The position numbers and the translations under genes are program-made. From Phycisphaerales bacterium (GTDB taxonomy: Bacteria; Planctomycetota; Phycisphaerae; Sedimentisphaerales; Anaerobacaceae), in NCBI GenBank assembly GCA_003170415.1, contig PMZJ01000004.1, positions 1-55,627 on the forward strand: a stretch of DNA of 55,627 nucleotides, given 5' to 3'. The notes beneath the pieces are model-generated. The model saw only the letters and a program-made list of their open reading frames with translations, ran no database searches and was not told where the DNA came from. Positions 36,331 to 45,295 of this stretch are shown one piece after another (position 1 is the first letter of the stretch; each line of letters starts with the position of its first letter).

Positions 36331-37457
36331 ATAACCATCTCTTCAATTCTCTTTCTTATTGCCCTGTCAATCCGCTCGGCACAATTGTCGTAAACCGCTT
36401 GCGACTGCCCTATCGGGTCCGGGATATCGGCCCCGTCGTCAAGCAGCGAACACTTTTTCGCGGCCCCGGGGCACATTTCCACCACTGCTTCACGATGTCT
36501 CCGCGTCATCGCGAAAACAAAATCGCATTGCTCAATCAGATGCGTCGTCAAAGCCCTGCTTCTGTGGTCGCTGATGTCGATTCCCTTTGCCGCACAGGCC
36601 TCGACTGCCTCATCGCTGGCGGGAAACCCGACTATCCCAAGCGTGCCCGCAGATGTAACTGTATATCCTTTTTCTACGAGCCGGTCAATGGGGCATCCCA
36701 ATTTTTCCGCAAGATGTTTTTTGAAAAGGCCTTCGGCCATAGGGCTTCTGCAACTGTTGCCCGTGCAGACAAACAGAATCGTAACCTGTGCCATTTCAAG
36801 GAGTTGCGATTCAGAATAGATGCCTTGTCTGAGCACTTCAATGCCCGTTTTGCTTATTTTGGCAACGGTGCTGCTTTTGGCATATTTACAGGGGCCGGCA
36901 TCCAGCACCATATCAAGTTGTCCTGAGAATTGCTCAATGACCTGTTTTGCCTCAACAGCCGGCGACTGCCCGCTGAGATTCGCGCTCGGTGCGACAACCG
37001 GGCTTGTCGTCTGCGACAAGAGCATCGAGGCGATAACATTATCGGGACACCTGATACCGATTGAACTATCGCCGTAAAGATTGTCAAACACATCGCGTGA
37101 AAATTTTGCTTTTTGCTGCTCTATATCCTTTTCGTCAAGTCCAAACACTATTGTCAACGGTCCCGGCCAGGCGTTCTTAACAAGTTTTTTTGCCCGCAGA
37201 CCCATTGTGGGGACATATCGCAAAACGTCAGAATCATTGGCGATATGAAGAGTATAGTATTTGTCCTCCGGTCGGCCTTTGAGGTTGCTGAGTTTGGTTA
37301 ATGAATCATTGCTCACACGACAGCCAATGCCGTAAACGGTTTCGGTGGGAAACGCGACAAGCCCGCCGGCGTCTATTACTTTCGCCGCCTCTTTTATCGC
37401 CGCCGCGTCAACATTGCCGGCATCAAGTTTGATTACCTTCGTTTCCACCAAGGCCAA
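36327..37457 (-). CDS. Fusion of Sua5/TsaC-type protein and low-molecular-weight protein tyrosine phosphatase
   Basis: The 376-residue protein has two domains. Residues about 8-215 are Sua5/YciO/YrdC-like ('GGLVAFPTETVYGIGCRVSN', 'NAWPGPLTIVFGL', 'SIGIRCPDN', 'PVVAPSANLSGQSP'); this family makes threonylcarbamoyl-AMP for the t6A tRNA base. Residues about 223-376 are an LMW-PTP ('ILFVCTGNSCRSPMAEGLFK' with the C-x5-R loop, and 'DIPDPIGQS' with the catalytic Asp). The first domain lacks the extra C-terminal Sua5 domain. The annotated start is TTG 37457 without a clear ribosome site; GTG 37448 is an alternative. It overlaps rpiB by four bases. Confidence 0.92.
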   Translation of the reverse strand: MALVETKVIKLDAGNVDAAAIKEAAKVIDAGGLVAFPTETVYGIGCRVSNDSLTKLSNLKGRPEDKYYTLHIANDSDVLRYVPTMGLRAKKLVKNAWPGPLTIVFGLDEKDIEQQKAKFSRDVFDNLYGDSSIGIRCPDNVIASMLLSQTTSPVVAPSANLSGQSPAVEAKQVIEQFSGQLDMVLDAGPCKYAKSSTVAKISKTGIEVLRQGIYSESQLLEMAQVTILFVCTGNSCRSPMAEGLFKKHLAEKLGCPIDRLVEKGYTVTSAGTLGIVGFPASDEAVEACAAKGIDISDHRSRALTTHLIEQCDFVFAMTRRHREAVVEMCPGAAKKCSLLDDGADIPDPIGQSQAVYDNCAERIDRAIRKRIEEMVI

Positions 37458-37525
37458 AATACACTAAAGCCGGCGCGGTCGCAAGAAAACTTGTAAAATA
37501 GCCCTACGGCCCTTTATTTAAAGGA

Positions 37526-38725
37526 TTACCAAGGAAGCGGAATAGATTGTTGCCAGTTTGCGGCAAGCAACGCAAAATCCTTGAAGTCCACCGTTTTGTC
37601 ATTGTTGAAATCAGGCCAGCCGACGAGATTTTGGTCCAGCCAATAGTCGCAGAATATTACGAGGTCATCGATGTCAACGGTTCTGTCGTCGTCGAGGTCG
37701 CCGACAAGCGTGATATAATAGCCTCTCAACGTTACGGTCGAGGCCGGCTTATTTTGCGGCATATAGTCATCGTTGTTTAGTCCGCCTGTGTTTGGGTTTG
37801 TATCCCAATTCCACCAGAAAGCGCCTTTCCACCAGGAATAGTTCCTACAGACGGACAAAAGTGCCATATAGCAATCATTTTGTTCATTGATGTCCAGCAC
37901 AGACGATGAGCCTGGGCCATTCCAGGGTGTGATGTTTAAGCCATCGTAGCTGGCATAGCCGACTTCAGTAAACATTACATTCATATCGGGCCAGTTGGCA
38001 TTTCGCCAGGACTGGATGGAATTTGCCTGGTTGGTCCAGGCGGTTTGAAGTTGGGCTTTAGTGGGATTGTTAATGTTTGTCAGCGCATAGTAAGCATCGA
38101 TGCCAATGTAATCAACGGCGTTCCACCAGGTGATATTTGTTTCATCGCCGTGGTTGGCAGCATAGGTAATAGGGCCTGAGTAATGTGTTCGGACACTGTT
38201 CGCGATGGAACTCCACGAGCCGGCCCAGGAGGGGCCGTCGGTGCCAACCAGTTCGCAGCCGATACAAAACATCTCGCAGTTGTTTGCTGTGGCGAAGTCC
38301 GCCCAGTAGTCGATGAAGCTCTGATATGAGGTAAACCAGGCGGCTGATCCGGGGATTTGTCCTCGCCAGTGAGTCGAGTCGTTCGAAAGGTCAACCATCG
38401 GCTTGAGCATAACTCTCATACCGAGCTGGTGGCATCGGTTAACAGCGATCTGAACAGCGCATGGATCGGCGGAATACGAAGTTTTAATGGGGGCGATAGC
38501 AGTAGAATTGATGTTGTTCTGGAACCACCAGACACATATGGCAACCCAATTGCAGCCGACATTTTGTGCGTTGGCCAGCGACGTGTTGGAATTGATTGAA
38601 TTGTAGTCCTCCCAACTCCAGCCGGTGTAGCTTATTCCCTTGAATTCGATGGCATTGCAGTTGCCTGTATGCAGAGAGACGATAACCACCGCTACGAAAC
38701 AGAACCTAATGAACGTTTTTCCCAT
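37526..38725 (-). CDS. Secreted GH113-like beta-mannanase with dockerin-like C-terminus
   Basis: The 399-residue protein has a signal peptide (about 1-25, 'VVIVSLHTGNCNA') and a TIM barrel of the GH113 type ('FKGISYTGWSWEDYNSIN', 'GMRVMLKPMVDLSNDSTHW'). The two likely catalytic Glu residues lie in 'EMFCIGCELVGTDG' and 'DMNVMFTEVGYASYDG'. After residue about 335 come two calcium-loop repeats, 'GDLDDDRTVDIDDLVIF' and 'PDFNNDKTVDFKDFALLAAN', a dockerin-like pair. GH113 enzymes cut beta-1,4-mannan. GGAGGAG precedes the start. It lies 30 bases after the S8 protease gene. Confidence 0.85.
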   Translation of the reverse strand: MGKTFIRFCFVAVVIVSLHTGNCNAIEFKGISYTGWSWEDYNSINSNTSLANAQNVGCNWVAICVWWFQNNINSTAIAPIKTSYSADPCAVQIAVNRCHQLGMRVMLKPMVDLSNDSTHWRGQIPGSAAWFTSYQSFIDYWADFATANNCEMFCIGCELVGTDGPSWAGSWSSIANSVRTHYSGPITYAANHGDETNITWWNAVDYIGIDAYYALTNINNPTKAQLQTAWTNQANSIQSWRNANWPDMNVMFTEVGYASYDGLNITPWNGPGSSSVLDINEQNDCYMALLSVCRNYSWWKGAFWWNWDTNPNTGGLNNDDYMPQNKPASTVTLRGYYITLVGDLDDDRTVDIDDLVIFCDYWLDQNLVGWPDFNNDKTVDFKDFALLAANWQQSIPLPW

Positions 38726-38755
38726 CTCATTTTTCTCCTCCGGTGTATAGATATG

Positions 38756-40543
38756 CTATCGACGGCCAGCCTCTGAATCGATGTAACGCATTAGTATATC
38801 GAGGTCGCTGATGTCGATAACGCCATCGGAATTTATATCGCCAAACAGATAACGGTCTGATGTTTCCATGCTCGCAATCAGGTTGTCGAGCAGCACGTCA
38901 ACATCGAGGTCATCAACTACACCGTCGCCGTTGAGGTCGAACCAGAGTGCATCGTCTCTGACGGGCGCCTGCCCGACGTTCCAGGCGACCGCGTATGGCG
39001 GCGAGACCTGCGGCTGATTGACATCGTGCTCGTTACTGAACAAAACGACGATTTCGTAATCGGTGAAATTGCCGTCGGCCGGCGTATAAATGTGCTCGAC
39101 GTTGTCGGTTCGGCTGTCGGAGTAATCGAGCAGGTAATTGTTATTGGGGTCGTTCGAATCAACAGCCCAAATCTCAAGCCGAAGGTCAGCGTCTTTTTGG
39201 GTATCGTGTTCAAAAGGATATACAAGAGAAAATTGTTTGTTCCAGGTTATAGTAGCGGTAATCATTTTCTCCGCGGGTTCTGTTATCCGAATTTTGTAGG
39301 TGTTTTCGGGTGTCTGGTCGAGGTTAAGTTTATTGAGGTCCCAGCCGGCTGTCGGGCAGTCACCGGGCAAATGCTGACCTGCCAGCAACTGGTTGCTCGC
39401 TGCGACGGCGTTGACCATTCCGGCTCCCTGCAGATAATCAAGAGGGACATCGTGGTCGTCATCTTTGGTCAGCAAACCTTTATGCCAATAAGGAAGTTTG
39501 GTCGCGGAATTGAGCAGGATTGATTTTACGACACAGTTACCACCATCGCGTGCCGTAACCTGCTGAAGATTTGGGTCTAAAGACGCCTGCTGGATGAGCA
39601 GGCCGGCGGTCCCGGCAACAATCGGCGTAGCGAAGCTCGACCATGTACCCGTCGGCTCATAAAGGTTCGGCTCGCCCGCTATGGCGGCAAGGCAGTTGCC
39701 GGGAGCGACGATATCCGGCTTGCAGCGACCATCGGGGGTCGGACCGATGCTGGAATATTCAGGATATACAAGTGCGAAACGCGAAAGGCCCGTGTTGACA
39801 TCGTTGGATTCGACGGATTTCACTACGCCGACACCAATGACGTTGCCGCCCGCGCCGGGGAACAGAACAGGGTCGGAAGCGTTGGAGCCGTTGCCTATGC
39901 CAACAACAACCGTCAATCCATACTTCTGCGCCATCGCCTCGATGCCTCGCGTCCACCAGTCCTCGAACTGATAACCTATGTCGGCGGTGATAACGTTGGC
40001 GTCGGGAGCAGAGCAGGGAAATACATTGTTGACGAGGAAATTCCAGAACTCATACACATCGGCCTGAGCATCGGGCGCTACACCCTCGTAATAAAAATCA
40101 CCAATTTGCTCATTGTATGCGTTGGGGTCCCGGCCTAACAGAATCGAGCATACGGCGGTCGAATGCGGTGAGATACCCGCCAGCTGAAGTTGCTGGTCGT
40201 GGAAAATATATTGTGTATCTTTGAAACAATTGTGGTCGCTTGCGGGCCGGTAGTCGTTTTGCGGCTCGCCATCGATATAGGTAATGCTTCGGCTGACAAT
40301 GGCAAACTTTATGCCTGCGCCGGTAAGATTGGGGTCGATTTGCTTAAGCTGATATACCCCGGCGTAATTGAGTCCCTGCGGCTGAAAATCCCCGATGGCC
40401 GTGGACTTGGCCATCCCTATCGGGAGCTGCTCAGCAACGGCGACACTGCCCAATAGCAATAAGCCCAAAAACCCCACTATCAGGGCTGATAATCGAGCTT
40501 TTGTGGAAAACCAAATCACCATTTCCCCCCTGGGCTTGGCCAT
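38756..40543 (-). CDS. Secreted S8 (subtilisin-like) protein with dockerin-like tail and altered Asp site
   Basis: The 595-residue protein has a signal peptide (hydrophobic core 'LSALIVGFLGLLLLGSVAVA') and an S8 fold: the His motif 'GISPHSTAVCSILLG', the oxyanion region 'VVGIGNGSNASDP' and the Ser motif 'TWSSFATPIVAGTAGLL'. Where the catalytic Asp of D-S/T-G is expected, the sequence reads 'IKFAIVSRSITYIDGEPQ', so Ser replaces Asp; an Asp eight residues later might substitute. The C-terminus has two calcium-loop repeats ('DLNGDGVVDDLDVDVLL', 'GDINSDGVIDISDLDILM'). Start is uncertain: ATG 40543, or ATG 40522 directly after AGGGGGGA. It may be a protease or a non-catalytic relative. Confidence 0.85.
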   Translation of the reverse strand: MAKPRGEMVIWFSTKARLSALIVGFLGLLLLGSVAVAEQLPIGMAKSTAIGDFQPQGLNYAGVYQLKQIDPNLTGAGIKFAIVSRSITYIDGEPQNDYRPASDHNCFKDTQYIFHDQQLQLAGISPHSTAVCSILLGRDPNAYNEQIGDFYYEGVAPDAQADVYEFWNFLVNNVFPCSAPDANVITADIGYQFEDWWTRGIEAMAQKYGLTVVVGIGNGSNASDPVLFPGAGGNVIGVGVVKSVESNDVNTGLSRFALVYPEYSSIGPTPDGRCKPDIVAPGNCLAAIAGEPNLYEPTGTWSSFATPIVAGTAGLLIQQASLDPNLQQVTARDGGNCVVKSILLNSATKLPYWHKGLLTKDDDHDVPLDYLQGAGMVNAVAASNQLLAGQHLPGDCPTAGWDLNKLNLDQTPENTYKIRITEPAEKMITATITWNKQFSLVYPFEHDTQKDADLRLEIWAVDSNDPNNNYLLDYSDSRTDNVEHIYTPADGNFTDYEIVVLFSNEHDVNQPQVSPPYAVAWNVGQAPVRDDALWFDLNGDGVVDDLDVDVLLDNLIASMETSDRYLFGDINSDGVIDISDLDILMRYIDSEAGRR

Positions 40544-40622
40544 CCCTTTCGGGAACGGTCAACCGCCGAGTAACAAGTTAACAACACAAATACTACGTTC
40601 AAACAGCCGTTTCAGATTGCTC

Positions 40623-40651
40623 ATTATACCATAAAATCCACTTATTTTCAA
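40623..40651 (-). promoter_or_regulatory. Strong predicted promoter of the S8 protease / GH113 genes
   Basis: On the minus strand TTGAAA (40651-40646) and a perfect TATAAT (40628-40623) are spaced by exactly 17 bases. Transcription would begin near 40616, leaving a leader of about 70 bases. Confidence 0.7.
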
Positions 40652-41058
40652 TAATATACACCTTTACTGACGAGCGGTTCTGTTAGTTATAAATTATATT
40701 TCGGCATATAAGCGCATCTAAGCCACAAAATACACGGGTTTTTCAGCAAAAAGGACAATCATCGCTGAATACCCATCACGCGGCGATTGCCACAAGAAGG
40801 CAAAAATAAAAAGGCAAAATTGCGGTATCCCGGAGGGATGGTGTTCTTGCCGCCGGAGGAGGATTGCCGAAGCGGGCTCTACGCTTCGCTACGTGTGCGA
40901 TTTAATGGCAGTGGGTAACAAAAATAACCGGCTGACCCTAGTCTTTAATAAACGATTTGCTCTGATTTTATGCTGCCAGTACGCTTATATCGTGCCTTTT
41001 AAACTGTATTATTCTAACAGCGTAGCAATACACCTCCTCATAATTTTTTATAAAAACT
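40652..41058. other. Intergenic region with a dispersed repeat word
   Basis: No gene is seen. At about 40871-40900 it has GCGGGCTCTACGCTTCGCTA followed by CGTGT; nearly the same words recur at about 54475-54502. The end near 41040 is AT-rich. Confidence 0.5.
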
Positions 41059-43026
41059 TTAAATGCCGCTGAGCCAGCTTTCACTAAATGACTTCAGGTC
41101 GTCGAGAAGGACAGAGCCGTTCTGGCTGAAGTCAAAACCGCTGCACCAGTTATTGGCCGGGCCGCAATTGGTGAGCTTCCACTGCTGGCCGAAATCGGCA
41201 AAATCCTTAAAGTCGCCTGCCCTGGGAAATTCAATCTCAATATAATCAACGTAGAACCAGCCCCAGTTATGCTGGATACGAACAGTGTTGGAGCCGGCAT
41301 TCAGCGATATATTTCCGAACGCGAAACTGGACCAGGCGCTGTTGGTATTAGTGAAAACAGGCGACCATACCTCAGAGCCGTTGACAATGACCGTGTTTGT
41401 CTTGTCGTCCCAGCCGCTCGGTATCAGATATCTGATGGTCAAGGGGTAACTTCCCGCTTTGTTGCAAGTAACGCTAAAATTGATTCCCGTTCCGCCGCTG
41501 CCATTAAAGAGCATCGAACCGGTGCCGGAATAAGGGGGGAAGCTCGTGCTGAAGTTTGGCCCGTTGACCTCCCTTACGGCGTTTTCCGCTTCATAGCGAA
41601 TAATCTTCGTCGGCAATGGGGTCCCGACCATTATATTAGCTTCCTGAGAATCGCTCCTTAGCCCGTTGTTATCGGTGGCTACAGCCCTGAGGACATAAGT
41701 TCCTACGGGCGCATTGGTCCAGGAAAAGCTGTAAGGCGCATTGGTATCTTCGCCCAGTTTAATGTCGTTCTCATAAAACTCCACTTTGGTAACAGCACCG
41801 CAGGGGTCACAGGCATCAGCGGAAATTGTGATATTGGCGCCGAAAGTAAATCCTGCGCCTTCGGCCGGCTGTGTAATCGATACAATGGGAGCGCCGCCCG
41901 TAACAGGATAGTGCTTCCAGTCGATTAGCTTATCAAGGGTAATAATATCTGCATCATGATAGACGGAGTTGAGAAAGCTTTGGTTTACGTCTTCAATAAA
42001 GCTGCCTGACCACACAGAAAACCAGCTCCACCATACCTTGTCGGCCCTGATTTTGTTCGGGTCAGGGACAATTCCCGATTCAGACAGCGCGACCAGCTTG
42101 ACTCCCTCAAAATGACTCTGTGTATCCAGCCAATATCCAACCATGCTGGTGTTTGGGTCGCTTGGATAAATGTCCATCCCCACAATGTCAACATACGCAT
42201 CGCCCGGATACCACGCCGGGTCGCCGACGGTATAGACCCAGATAAGGTTGTGTAAACCATGATAATTTACAAAGCGGTCATACATCAGCCGCCACAGCTC
42301 AATAAAAGGTCCAGGCCCTTTGGCGCCCCACCAGAACCATCCTCCGGACGCCTCGTGAAGAGGCCTCCAGAGCAAGGGCAGATTCGCGTCTTGAAACTTT
42401 TCTAATTGCACCGCGATTGCGTCGAGGTCGCGAAGCACAAGCTGATAATCCGCACCGCAGGGGTCGGCCAGAGCCGCCTGAATATCAAACGTGGTGGCAT
42501 AGGTATAAAAGCCGCTCCACCATGGAGCGTTCTGATCATCGATTAAATCTGTGGGTGCGTTCCAGTGCCAGCTCGAACTTAGCATCCCGCCGCCTGAGTT
42601 GGCCCAGCTTATGTAACTTTCGACCGTGCCGGTCGGATCAGCGCCATGTTCTATGCGCGAAGGCGAGTAATCAATTAAATCAAGAACGCCGATGGCGGGC
42701 CATTTTCCGGTAACGGAGTAGATGTAATTCATTTCGCTCATATCCTGCTGGCCGGAAAGGACCTGCTGCCCATAATAATCCACCAGAAATGACATAAGAG
42801 ATTTCGTCTCAGGTGTGGCATTGGGGTCAGTGAGTGTTTTGGGCGGCCGGATAAGTCCTGTCGTGCCGCTCATTATTAAGCTGCTGATGGCCAAACTGCT
42901 GCTGACCTGCAGAGCATAGACGGGTAACGGCGTAAAGGAAAAGAACGCTAAAAGCAATACCGCTCGGAAACGCTTCGTGAAAACATTGATAGAATACTTA
43001 TTTAGCAACATCCTTCTTAACCTCAA
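41059..43026 (-). CDS. Secreted GH26 beta-mannanase with Ig-like and CBM35-like modules
   Basis: The 655-residue protein has a signal peptide (about 18-38, 'AVLLLAFFSFTPLPVYA') and a GH26 barrel (about 65-375). The acid/base Glu lies in 'LLWRPLHEASGGWFWWG' and the nucleophile Glu in 'GVKLVALSESGIV'. An Ig-like domain (about 380-470, 'VTKVEFYENDIKLGEDT'), a CBM35-type domain (about 478-610, 'IIRYEAENAVREVNG' and 'GSNTVRIQHNWGWFYVDYIE') and the dockerin-like tail 'CSGFDFSQNGSVLLDDLKSF' follow. GH26 enzymes of this type hydrolyse beta-1,4-mannan and CBM35 often binds it. It lies 14 bases downstream of the GH5 gene and probably shares its transcript. Confidence 0.93.
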   Translation of the reverse strand: MRLRRMLLNKYSINVFTKRFRAVLLLAFFSFTPLPVYALQVSSSLAISSLIMSGTTGLIRPPKTLTDPNATPETKSLMSFLVDYYGQQVLSGQQDMSEMNYIYSVTGKWPAIGVLDLIDYSPSRIEHGADPTGTVESYISWANSGGGMLSSSWHWNAPTDLIDDQNAPWWSGFYTYATTFDIQAALADPCGADYQLVLRDLDAIAVQLEKFQDANLPLLWRPLHEASGGWFWWGAKGPGPFIELWRLMYDRFVNYHGLHNLIWVYTVGDPAWYPGDAYVDIVGMDIYPSDPNTSMVGYWLDTQSHFEGVKLVALSESGIVPDPNKIRADKVWWSWFSVWSGSFIEDVNQSFLNSVYHDADIITLDKLIDWKHYPVTGGAPIVSITQPAEGAGFTFGANITISADACDPCGAVTKVEFYENDIKLGEDTNAPYSFSWTNAPVGTYVLRAVATDNNGLRSDSQEANIMVGTPLPTKIIRYEAENAVREVNGPNFSTSFPPYSGTGSMLFNGSGGTGINFSVTCNKAGSYPLTIRYLIPSGWDDKTNTVIVNGSEVWSPVFTNTNSAWSSFAFGNISLNAGSNTVRIQHNWGWFYVDYIEIEFPRAGDFKDFADFGQQWKLTNCGPANNWCSGFDFSQNGSVLLDDLKSFSESWLSGI

Positions 43027-43040
43027 TCAGCATTTATCTG

Positions 43041-45026
43041 CTAAAGTTCTGTCAGCCATTCTTCCACGAACGTTTTCAGGTCGTCAATCTGGACATTGCC
43101 GTCGCGGTCTCTGTCCGCTCCGCTGCACCAGGCGTTTGACCGGGAGCAATTGGTTTTGCGCCACTGGGGAGCAAAAGTAGCGTAATCTTTGAAGCTATAT
43201 AAATAGGGCGACAAATACAAGCCGTCGATTACCTGTTGAGTTGCTATGCCCGGTCCCTGCCAGGCGACCTCGACGTGGTCTCCACCGCTGCCTTGTTTAT
43301 GCAGCACTTCGATGTAATACTTTTGGCCGGCGACGAGTGAAATCGGCGATGATGTTTGTGAAGTATATTTGGTCCACTCATATTGACCCGTCCAGCCCGG
43401 AGCATAGGCAATCTGGACGGCATGGCAGGGATCAGCGTCCGTGCTGAGTAATAACTGACTGGCGTCGTCGCTGGCAATCCAGAACGTGTAATTGCCGTTG
43501 GCCGGCGGATACACATACCCGCGAATTCGCGTTCCTTCATTATCCGCATCCGACCAGTAAACCGGCCCTTCAAATTTTGTAATCAGCTCTCTGCCGTTCG
43601 GATTGGAAGGATAGTTTACGTCGGAGGTCAAATCGCTGACCGACGAGCCGGAGATTCCGGTCCACCATTCACGAAGAATGAAGCCGGTGGCTTCGCCGCT
43701 GGTTACGCTGATACTGACCGCTGGCGAGATATTTATGCCGGTGTTGTTATCTGTTGCCCTGGCGGTCAGGTTATACCGGCCCATGGACGGGTTATGCCAC
43801 ATACAGGAGTATGGAGCGACAGTGGCTTCACCTATTTTTGTGTAACCCGCGAAAAACTCGACCTTGGTCACAAAGCCATCGCTGTCGGAGGCGTTTGCCG
43901 CAATAGCTATGTCGCTTCCTGAAGCGAATGAATCTCCGCTCAATGGTGTTGTGATGGAAATGTTTGGCAGCATATTGCTGCTGCCGCCCGGCTGGTTACT
44001 GTCTTTCATTGCATAAAGTTCGTCTTTCACAAAACCGCCCATCTCGCCTTCCCCGGTACGAAGCGTCCAATCCGTGTTAAACATAGGCGGCCCCCAGTCG
44101 TAACTGGCAACCCAGGCGGAGTTGCTGATTCCATATTGCTCGCGAAAGTCCATCAGCGGCTGGCCGTAGTTGGAAACCGTGCCGTTAAGCAGCGTCTCGG
44201 AGGTCGTGGTAAAACCCCACTCCGTCATAATTACGGGATAAACCGCGGCACAGGTAATAATCTGATTCTTATAATAATCCTGAGACCCGTAAATACTGAG
44301 CCAATGGGCGGGGTAGAGATGAGAAACATAAACGATGTTATTGCCGTCAATCGGATATGTAACCTGGGGGACAAGAGTCGAGGAGTAGTTCGGGCCGCCG
44401 ACGAGAATAATATTGTCCTGGGCGTAGCTGCGCACGATGTCAACCCAGGTTTGCATATTGGCCCGGACGGTAAGCCATATGTCCGTATCCGAATTTCCTT
44501 CGTCATTCGGCTCATTGAACAGCTCGAACATTACGTGGGTGTCATTTGCGAATCTCGGCGCCATATAAGTCCAGAATGCGATTGTCGAAGCGACGTGGTC
44601 GCTGGTATGCGCGATATAATGCCAGTCGATAATGGCATACATATCTTTCGTGGCGCAGTAATTTACAACGGTTCTGAGAAGGTTGTATAAATCGGTGTTA
44701 TTGGGATTGAAAGGATGTGGCCATCCGTTCACTGAATCAGGCGGGGTAATGTCGATTCTAACGACTCTCGGATACCAGCCGGGTGAATAGCTCTGGGTAT
44801 CATTTTTGTTCGTTATCCTGTCAATCATAGCGGTTGCGCCGCCATACCAATCCTGGGTAACCCCCAAATCCATCATATCGATACCCCTGAGGACAACGAC
44901 GTTGCCGTTGGGGTCTTTGATTTTATTGCCATCCACATGCAGATGGGGAGTGATGGCATAAAGCGGGGTTGCTAAGCAGAAAAGCGCAAAAACGATAGCG
45001 GCCCCTGTAAATCTTCTTTTCTTCAT
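43041..45026 (-). CDS. Secreted GH5 enzyme with Ig-like, PA14 and dockerin-like modules
   Basis: From ATG 45026 (TTGGAG upstream) the product has 661 residues. A signal peptide ('IVFALFCLATPLYA') is nearly identical to that of the GH5 protein at 32288. The GH5 barrel (about 28-345) has 'HVMFELFNEPNDE' (acid/base) and 'YPVIMTEWGFTT' (nucleophile). An Ig-like domain (about 355-440, 'VTKVEFFAGYTKIGEAT'), a PA14 domain (about 447-605, 'GFILREWWTGISGSSVSDLT') and the tail 'CSGADRDRDGNVQIDDLKTF' follow. It lacks the FN3 and unknown beta domains of its paralogue. It is the first gene of a likely two-gene operon with the GH26 mannanase, which points to mannan or glucomannan. Confidence 0.92.
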   Translation of the reverse strand: MKKRRFTGAAIVFALFCLATPLYAITPHLHVDGNKIKDPNGNVVVLRGIDMMDLGVTQDWYGGATAMIDRITNKNDTQSYSPGWYPRVVRIDITPPDSVNGWPHPFNPNNTDLYNLLRTVVNYCATKDMYAIIDWHYIAHTSDHVASTIAFWTYMAPRFANDTHVMFELFNEPNDEGNSDTDIWLTVRANMQTWVDIVRSYAQDNIILVGGPNYSSTLVPQVTYPIDGNNIVYVSHLYPAHWLSIYGSQDYYKNQIITCAAVYPVIMTEWGFTTTSETLLNGTVSNYGQPLMDFREQYGISNSAWVASYDWGPPMFNTDWTLRTGEGEMGGFVKDELYAMKDSNQPGGSSNMLPNISITTPLSGDSFASGSDIAIAANASDSDGFVTKVEFFAGYTKIGEATVAPYSCMWHNPSMGRYNLTARATDNNTGINISPAVSISVTSGEATGFILREWWTGISGSSVSDLTSDVNYPSNPNGRELITKFEGPVYWSDADNEGTRIRGYVYPPANGNYTFWIASDDASQLLLSTDADPCHAVQIAYAPGWTGQYEWTKYTSQTSSPISLVAGQKYYIEVLHKQGSGGDHVEVAWQGPGIATQQVIDGLYLSPYLYSFKDYATFAPQWRKTNCSRSNAWCSGADRDRDGNVQIDDLKTFVEEWLTEL

Positions 45027-45170
45027 AACTCCAACACCCAAAAATCAAACCGGATTCAGATATGGCTTAAAAAGTATGCAAGACGACCATTGTATCGGGG
45101 GGTGTGCTGATGGTAGTTATAGGCACACTTCAACATTTGACTCCGGTTTTCACCTTATAACTAATAGTTT

Positions 45171-45199
45171 ATTATAATTCGCCGGCCTAATCAAGTTAA
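45171..45199 (-). promoter_or_regulatory. Predicted promoter of the GH5-GH26 operon
   Basis: On the minus strand TTAACT (45199-45194) and a perfect TATAAT (45176-45171) are 17 bases apart, about 145 bases before the GH5 start. Confidence 0.55.
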
Positions 45200-45295
45200 A
45201 AACCAGGCAAGAGGGGTAATTTTGGGAAAAAAGGTGGTTGGATTACGCAAGAGAGGGATTTGCGATATCCAAACTACGATAAATCCGGCTGAATC

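Noticed and set aside
40395..40560. Repeated word GGCCATCCCT-TCGGGA near the S8 gene start
   Set aside because: Two imperfect 16-base matches, one coding and one at the start, could be chance; it only makes the exact start codon less certain.
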